From the IMG/VR virus record IMGVR_UViG_3300045955_000179, positions 1 to 24,037 of that record: a stretch of DNA of 24,037 nucleotides; one strand, given 5' to 3'. Below are positions 20,765-24,037 of this stretch, one piece after another. Each line of letters starts with the position of its first letter. Within the stretch, counting starts at the first letter, position 1. This DNA comes from a virus. The position numbers and the translations under genes are program-made. The notes under the pieces are model-generated. The model was given only the letters and a program-made list of their open reading frames with translations, was not told where the DNA came from and ran no database searches.

Positions 20765-22725
20765 CGGAGCCACCGCGATCGCCGCGGCAACCAGCGCGCC
20801 GCCGCGGGTGTGGCGCTCGTCGCGCCGCCATCGACCGCACTCTCGGCCACCGGCGGCGCATCAACGAGCGGCAGGTCGATCTGCGCCTGGCCAGCCGCCC
20901 GCTCGAGCTCACACCAGTCGGCCTCCGTGAACCGATCGAGGCCAAAGACCGAGGCCGCCGCGCGCGCGTAGACCCGGCAGTCGAGATAGTGATTCTCGCG
21001 GCCCGGGATCTGCTCCCAGACATAGACCGTGAACCCGTTGCGTTTCTTGTGCGGCACGAGCTGCTCGGCCGTCAGCTGCTTGAAATACTCCTCGCCGTAC
21101 TCCGGGAAGTGACAGAAGCCGGGCGGCATCGTCTCCCCCGCGGCGCGCGCCTCGTCGGTGGGCGGGTCGAGCTTCAACCAGCCGTACAACTCACCCTTCG
21201 CGACCTTGCCCGACACGGGCCAGACGCGATACCCGCGCTTGACCATGCGGCCATAGATCGAGACGTCGACGGGCTTCGGCAGGCCGACCAGGACGTTGGC
21301 CGTGTCGATGCCCTTCACGGCCATCACCAGCGACGGCGGCTGCCGGCGCGCCCAGTTGTAGACCATCTGCGTGGAGTAGCCGCTGTCGATCGCCAGAATC
21401 GCGATGCGCAGGAGCACGCCGCTCTCGGACGGATAGGAGCGGTACAGGAGCTCCTCGAGCCGCGACCACACCTCGGTACCGCCGGGATCGCCGAGGAGGA
21501 CGCCGGCGTCGATCGACCAGGACTGCTTGCCACGGCCCCACCCCACGAGCTCGTAGACCAGCCGGTCCTTCTGGACGTCCACGCCGGCCGTCACGAACAG
21601 CACGCCGAGCGGACACTGCCCGAGCGCGTAGGCCTCGCGCCGCTGATAGAGCCGCTCCCATTCCGGCGCCTCGCCCTTGTCGTGCCACACCTCGCCGAGT
21701 ACGGTGTTGACGAACGTCTTCAGTTCGTCGGGCCGCTTCTCCGCGGCAACGAACTCCGCGCAGAGCTGGCCCCACGTCGCGTTCGGACTGAAGCTGTACG
21801 CCGCCCAAAGATGAAAACTGGCGTGCCCTTGAAACGGCCCAGGCGCCGGCACGTCAGCGAACTGGGCATGAGGACCTGGCCGCCACTCGCCGGCGGCCAC
21901 CATCGCGCGCTTGTGCGCGTGGTCAATCTCGGCCCCGCAGCCGATGCACACATAGATCGCCAGCTCGGGCTGGCCCTTCGGCCAGCGGAACTGCGCGAAC
22001 CGCAGGACCTGCATCTCGCCGCAATGCGGACAGGGCACGTAGTAGCGACGCTGATCGCCGGCGTCGAAGAGCCGCTCGATGCGACTGCGACCGGCGACCG
22101 TCGGCGTGCTGCCGTACCCGATCTTGCGGTCCCAGTAGTAATCGGTGCGGCGCAGCCCGAGCTTGATCTGGTCGCCCTCGGCGCCGGCGCTCGCCGGGTA
22201 GCCGTCGATCTCGTCGAAGAGCACAACCTTCCGCGAGACGCGACGGAACCCGCGCGCGCTGTTCGCGCCGACGAGCGACAGACTCCCGCCAGGAAAGAGC
22301 TTGTGCAGGATCGTGTTGTCGGCGTCTTTCGCTCGAGCCTCGGGGACAAGCGCCGCCAGGGCGCCGCAGTCGCGCAGCATCGGCGCGATCTCCTCCTTTG
22401 AGTAGCCCTGTGCGTCCTCGAGTGTCGGCTGCACCACCATGATTGGACACGGGTCCTGGTGCATGTAGTAGCCGACCACCGCGTTCAGGCACTTTGTGTA
22501 GCCCACGCGCGCGGACTTCATCAACGTGACCTGCTCGACGCGCGGATCCGAGAAGGCGTCCATGATGCCGCGCTGATACGGCAGCGTCCGCCAGCGTCCG
22601 GGCTCCGCGGCGGACTCGACGGAGAGGTAGTAGTACTCGTCGGCCCACTCCGAGAGACGCAGGCGCCGCGGCGGCCGCCAGGCGGAGAGCGTCGGCTCGA
22701 GCAGCGCGTCGACCGCCGGCATCAT
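20761..22725 (-). CDS. terL: Terminase large subunit (lambda GpA family)
   Basis: The 654-residue protein is a GpA-type packaging motor. The ATPase half has LPYQRGIMDAF, a Walker A-like KSARVGYTK (residues 70-78, nearly identical to the lambda gpA motif), the adenine-side PIMVVQPTLEDAQGYSKEEI and Walker B VVLFDE (167-172). A zinc-binding insert follows (CPHC at 232-235 and CIGC at 260-263). The nuclease half begins at FVTAGVDVQKDRLVYELVGWG (Asp383), with a second acidic site at LAIDSGY (Asp447). In this family the enzyme cuts concatemers at cos and drives DNA into the head. ATGATG at the start overlaps the TerS stop. Length is normal. Confidence 0.97.
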   Translation of the reverse strand: MMPAVDALLEPTLSAWRPPRRLRLSEWADEYYYLSVESAAEPGRWRTLPYQRGIMDAFSDPRVEQVTLMKSARVGYTKCLNAVVGYYMHQDPCPIMVVQPTLEDAQGYSKEEIAPMLRDCGALAALVPEARAKDADNTILHKLFPGGSLSLVGANSARGFRRVSRKVVLFDEIDGYPASAGAEGDQIKLGLRRTDYYWDRKIGYGSTPTVAGRSRIERLFDAGDQRRYYVPCPHCGEMQVLRFAQFRWPKGQPELAIYVCIGCGAEIDHAHKRAMVAAGEWRPGPHAQFADVPAPGPFQGHASFHLWAAYSFSPNATWGQLCAEFVAAEKRPDELKTFVNTVLGEVWHDKGEAPEWERLYQRREAYALGQCPLGVLFVTAGVDVQKDRLVYELVGWGRGKQSWSIDAGVLLGDPGGTEVWSRLEELLYRSYPSESGVLLRIAILAIDSGYSTQMVYNWARRQPPSLVMAVKGIDTANVLVGLPKPVDVSIYGRMVKRGYRVWPVSGKVAKGELYGWLKLDPPTDEARAAGETMPPGFCHFPEYGEEYFKQLTAEQLVPHKKRNGFTVYVWEQIPGRENHYLDCRVYARAAASVFGLDRFTEADWCELERAAGQAQIDLPLVDAPPVAESAVDGGATSATPAAARWLPRRSRWLR

Positions 22726-23324
22726 GCGGCGGCTCCGGTGCCGGACCCCGTCACCCGCGACACCGAGAGCTCCTCGAGCGATTGCCGAACCAGGTCGTCG
22801 AGCAGACGGACGTGGTCATGGCTCAAATCGGGGATGACCTGCTTCGCCTTGCTCGGCAGCGCGAGCAGCTGCGTCCGGCACACCGTGAAGAGATGCGTGA
22901 CGCGGTCGACGACCTCGCGCGCGTCGATGAGCTCGCCGGCCCGCTTGCGGTATTCCTGCTCGGCGATCTTTGCCTTCCAGCGCTTCTCCTCGGCCGAGGC
23001 CTGCGAGAGCGTGAGCTCGGCGCCGGCGTCGACGTCGGCCTGGCCATCGGGTATTGCGCCGGCGGAGCCAGTAGGCGGCGGGGGCACGGGACTGAGTGCA
23101 GACGTCTGCACGGCCTGGTCGCCGCGGGCCTTCACATAGCCCGGGGCGCGAGAGAGATCCGTGTTCCTGGTCCATTCTGCGTCGGCGAGCGCGACGTCGG
23201 CGATCTTCGGCTGCCCGCGCTCGTTCCGCGTCACGCTCTCCTTGAGCCGGCCCGCCTTCACCGCGCGAGACACCGCGACCACGGAGGTGCCGCGGTGCTT
23301 GGCATAGTCGCGCAGGGAAATCAT
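22722..23324 (-). CDS. terS: Terminase small subunit (Nu1-like)
   Basis: The 200-residue protein opens MISLRDYAKHRGTSVVAVSRAVKAGRLKESV, a winged HTH as in lambda Nu1-type small subunits. A variable linker (about 60-105, with AVQTSALSPVPPPPTGSAGAI) follows. A charged helix (QASAEEKRWKAKIAEQEYRKRAGELIDAREVVDRVTHLFTVCRTQLLALPSKAKQVI) is the typical oligomerisation part. It overlaps TerL by four bases and the upstream gene by four. The small subunit binds cos-like sites next to the cut site and recruits TerL. The linker region is encoded by a 16-bp palindrome found elsewhere in this window. Confidence 0.92.
   Translation of the reverse strand: MISLRDYAKHRGTSVVAVSRAVKAGRLKESVTRNERGQPKIADVALADAEWTRNTDLSRAPGYVKARGDQAVQTSALSPVPPPPTGSAGAIPDGQADVDAGAELTLSQASAEEKRWKAKIAEQEYRKRAGELIDAREVVDRVTHLFTVCRTQLLALPSKAKQVIPDLSHDHVRLLDDLVRQSLEELSVSRVTGSGTGAAA
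23096..23111. repeat. 16-bp perfect palindrome (second copy)
   Basis: GTGCAGACGTCTGCAC is self-complementary and identical to the core of the palindrome at 6417-6438. It falls in the TerS linker, where it is read AVQTSA, the same peptide as in the other palindrome-bearing gene. Confidence 0.85.
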
Positions 23325-23554
23325 CCGACTCCCGGTCCAATCGAGAATTCGAAGATCTCGGCTTCACGAATGTATTGCTCTCCATTGACCACGTCGACGT
23401 CGATGAATTGAGCGCCGGCGTTGAAGGCCTGCAAGAACATACCTTGGGTCACACGTGCCTCGGCCGTGAACCTCACAATCAGGCGGCCACCTTCGTACGA
23501 GAAGGCCCCGATTGGGTTCTTGGGATCGTGGTCGTGGAGGATTGGGATATTCAT
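23321..23554 (-). CDS. Small unknown protein upstream of terminase
   Basis: The 77-residue product starts MNIPILHDHDPKNPIGAFSYEGGRLIVRFTAEARVTQGMF and continues QAFNAGAQFIDVDVVNGEQYIREAEIFEFSIG. It is acidic and strand-rich, with a pattern of a small beta-barrel or double-strand domain. The ATG has AGGA seven bases upstream. It is coupled to TerS by ATGA. No family is recognised; it may be a small accessory factor for packaging or a regulator. Confidence 0.75.
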   Translation of the reverse strand: MNIPILHDHDPKNPIGAFSYEGGRLIVRFTAEARVTQGMFLQAFNAGAQFIDVDVVNGEQYIREAEIFEFSIGPGVG

Positions 23555-23578
23555 CGCAGAATCCTACTCCTACGCTCT

Positions 23579-23773
23579 CTAGAGATCGCGCGAGAGCAAT
23601 GAAACACCGGGAACCTGGCTGACCGCAGCCGCCAGGCGCTCGATCGCAGTGGCGAGCTGGTCGTTCGTCAGCGGAACATCATCCGCGAGACCGATCGCGC
23701 GACCAACCGGAAGACGGACGCGCTCGAGCACTGCCTGAGCTGACGCCGTCGCCGGATCCGTTCGTCGTCCCAT
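23579..23773 (-). CDS. Small helical protein at the head of the operon
   Basis: The 64-residue protein reads MGRRTDPATASAQAVLERVR, then LPVGRAIGLADDVPLTNDQLATAIERLAAAVSQVPGVSLL. It is short and mostly helical, with a basic start. The binding site is excellent (GGGAGG eight bases before ATG), the main support for it. It is the first gene after the repeat-bearing leader. Small proteins at this site in other phages can be regulators or packaging helpers, but I see no motif and assign no function. Confidence 0.7.
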   Translation of the reverse strand: MGRRTDPATASAQAVLERVRLPVGRAIGLADDVPLTNDQLATAIERLAAAVSQVPGVSLLSRDL

Positions 23774-23788
23774 TTTCGTTGCCTCCCA

Positions 23789-23809
23789 GTGAACACTTCC
23801 GTGAACACT
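23789..23809 (+). repeat. Paired GTGAACACT motif
   Basis: GTGAACACTTCCGTGAACACT contains two copies with 12-bp phasing. Site 20512-20528, in the opposite orientation, has the same motif pair with 10-bp phasing. The pair lies just ahead of the ribosome binding site of the first gene. Confidence 0.75.
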
Positions 23810-23839
23810 CAGAAAGTTGATTGCCTAAGCTCTGTTTTG
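23800..23839 (+). repeat. 40-bp direct repeat, copy A
   Basis: The stretch begins CGTGAACACTCAG, contains TTGCCTAAG and ends CTGTTTTG. About 33 of 40 positions match copy B at 23986-24024, allowing one single-base gap. Confidence 0.8.
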
Positions 23840-23985
23840 ATCACTTCTCCACTTTTGCCTTTGTCCTGCGGTGGACACCCGCGACAACGAGTCAGGGGGC
23901 GCTGTGCCGCGCTCTGCGTTTTTGCCATACCCAGCTAAGGGGACGACGCCGATCGATCGACCACGGCCAAGCAGGAGTCACTGAT

Positions 23986-24024
23986 CGTGAACACTCAGGA
24001 AATCCACTGCCTAGGCCTGTTTTG
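23986..24024 (+). repeat. 40-bp direct repeat, copy B
   Basis: CGTGAACACTCAG, CTGCCTAGG and CCTGTTTTG match copy A in order and spacing, 186 bp away. The window ends 13 bases later, so more copies may follow outside it. Confidence 0.8.
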
Positions 24025-24037
24025 CGCCGTCGCTACC

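Larger units (their letters stand above)
23774..24037. promoter_or_regulatory. 264-bp leader of the late operon with direct repeats
   Basis: No convincing gene is seen on either strand to the right edge. The stretch is relatively AT-rich for this window (for example CTCTGTTTTGATCACTTC). It holds two GTGAACACT copies (23789 and 23801), a third at 23987, and a longer 40-bp direct repeat (23800-23839 and 23986-24024). I cannot fix a -10/-35 pair. The spot is right for a late promoter and for terminase-binding (cosB-like) sites upstream of TerS. Confidence 0.5.

Noticed and set aside
20989-22401. Plus-strand open frame of 470 codons opposite TerL
   Set aside because: Arg/Leu/His-rich with no recognisable domain; mirrors the TerL codons.
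23873-23984. Short plus-strand frame (GTG start, 37 codons) in the leader
   Set aside because: No binding site, no motif and opposite to the operon; probably chance.

Overview
The window is a 24 kb piece of the late (virion) region of a tailed phage or prophage. All 31 genes I call lie on the minus strand, so the region reads from right to left. The DNA is GC-rich. The genes are packed with ATGA, GTGA and TGATG start/stop overlaps, and several starts are GTG or TTG. The gene set indicates a siphovirus-like particle of a Gram-negative-type host: lambda GpA-type terminase, lambda-type portal, gpW, fused prohead protease/major capsid protein, DUF2190 cement protein, lambda gpZ-like protein, tail tube, frameshifted tail chaperone and tape measure. 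I see no clearly cellular gene, integrase, tRNA or CRISPR array, so I cannot tell a free phage from a prophage or name the host. The TIG/beta-helix protein with a Sec signal suggests exchange with an environmental bacterium, but this is inference.

Layout, in order of transcription. (1) 23774-24037: a non-coding leader with direct repeats. (2) 20546-23773: two small unknown proteins, TerS, TerL and a small excisionase-type HTH protein. (3) 20142-20423: a small zinc-ribbon protein, preceded by a repeat-containing gap. (4) 13048-20118: a 7 kb block of surface-type proteins: a small virion-like protein, a fibronectin-III-like domain, a secreted TIG/beta-helix protein, a LamG-like protein, a 901-residue protein made largely of an unrecognised WTQ repeat, and a small beta-rich protein. 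(5) 8579-13035: head genes (gpW, portal, a LexA-like winged helix, protease-capsid fusion, cement). (6) 5323-8561: connector, tail terminator, gpZ-like, tail tube and tail chaperones. (7) 1-5326: tape measure, hub-like protein, distal tail proteins, a tandem pair of paralogues, and a gene cut by the left edge.

How it fits together: TerS/TerL package DNA through the portal into a shell made from the protease-capsid fusion and stabilised by the cement protein. Connectors and terminator join a tail whose length is set by the 626-residue tape measure. The unusual part is the large adhesin or depolymerase-like cassette between terminase and portal. It contains one protein with a signal peptide and one with about 14 degenerate repeats of unknown function. 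Two DNA-binding proteins sit inside the late operon, and a GTGAACACT motif recurs in two gaps, which suggests phage-specific control of this region.
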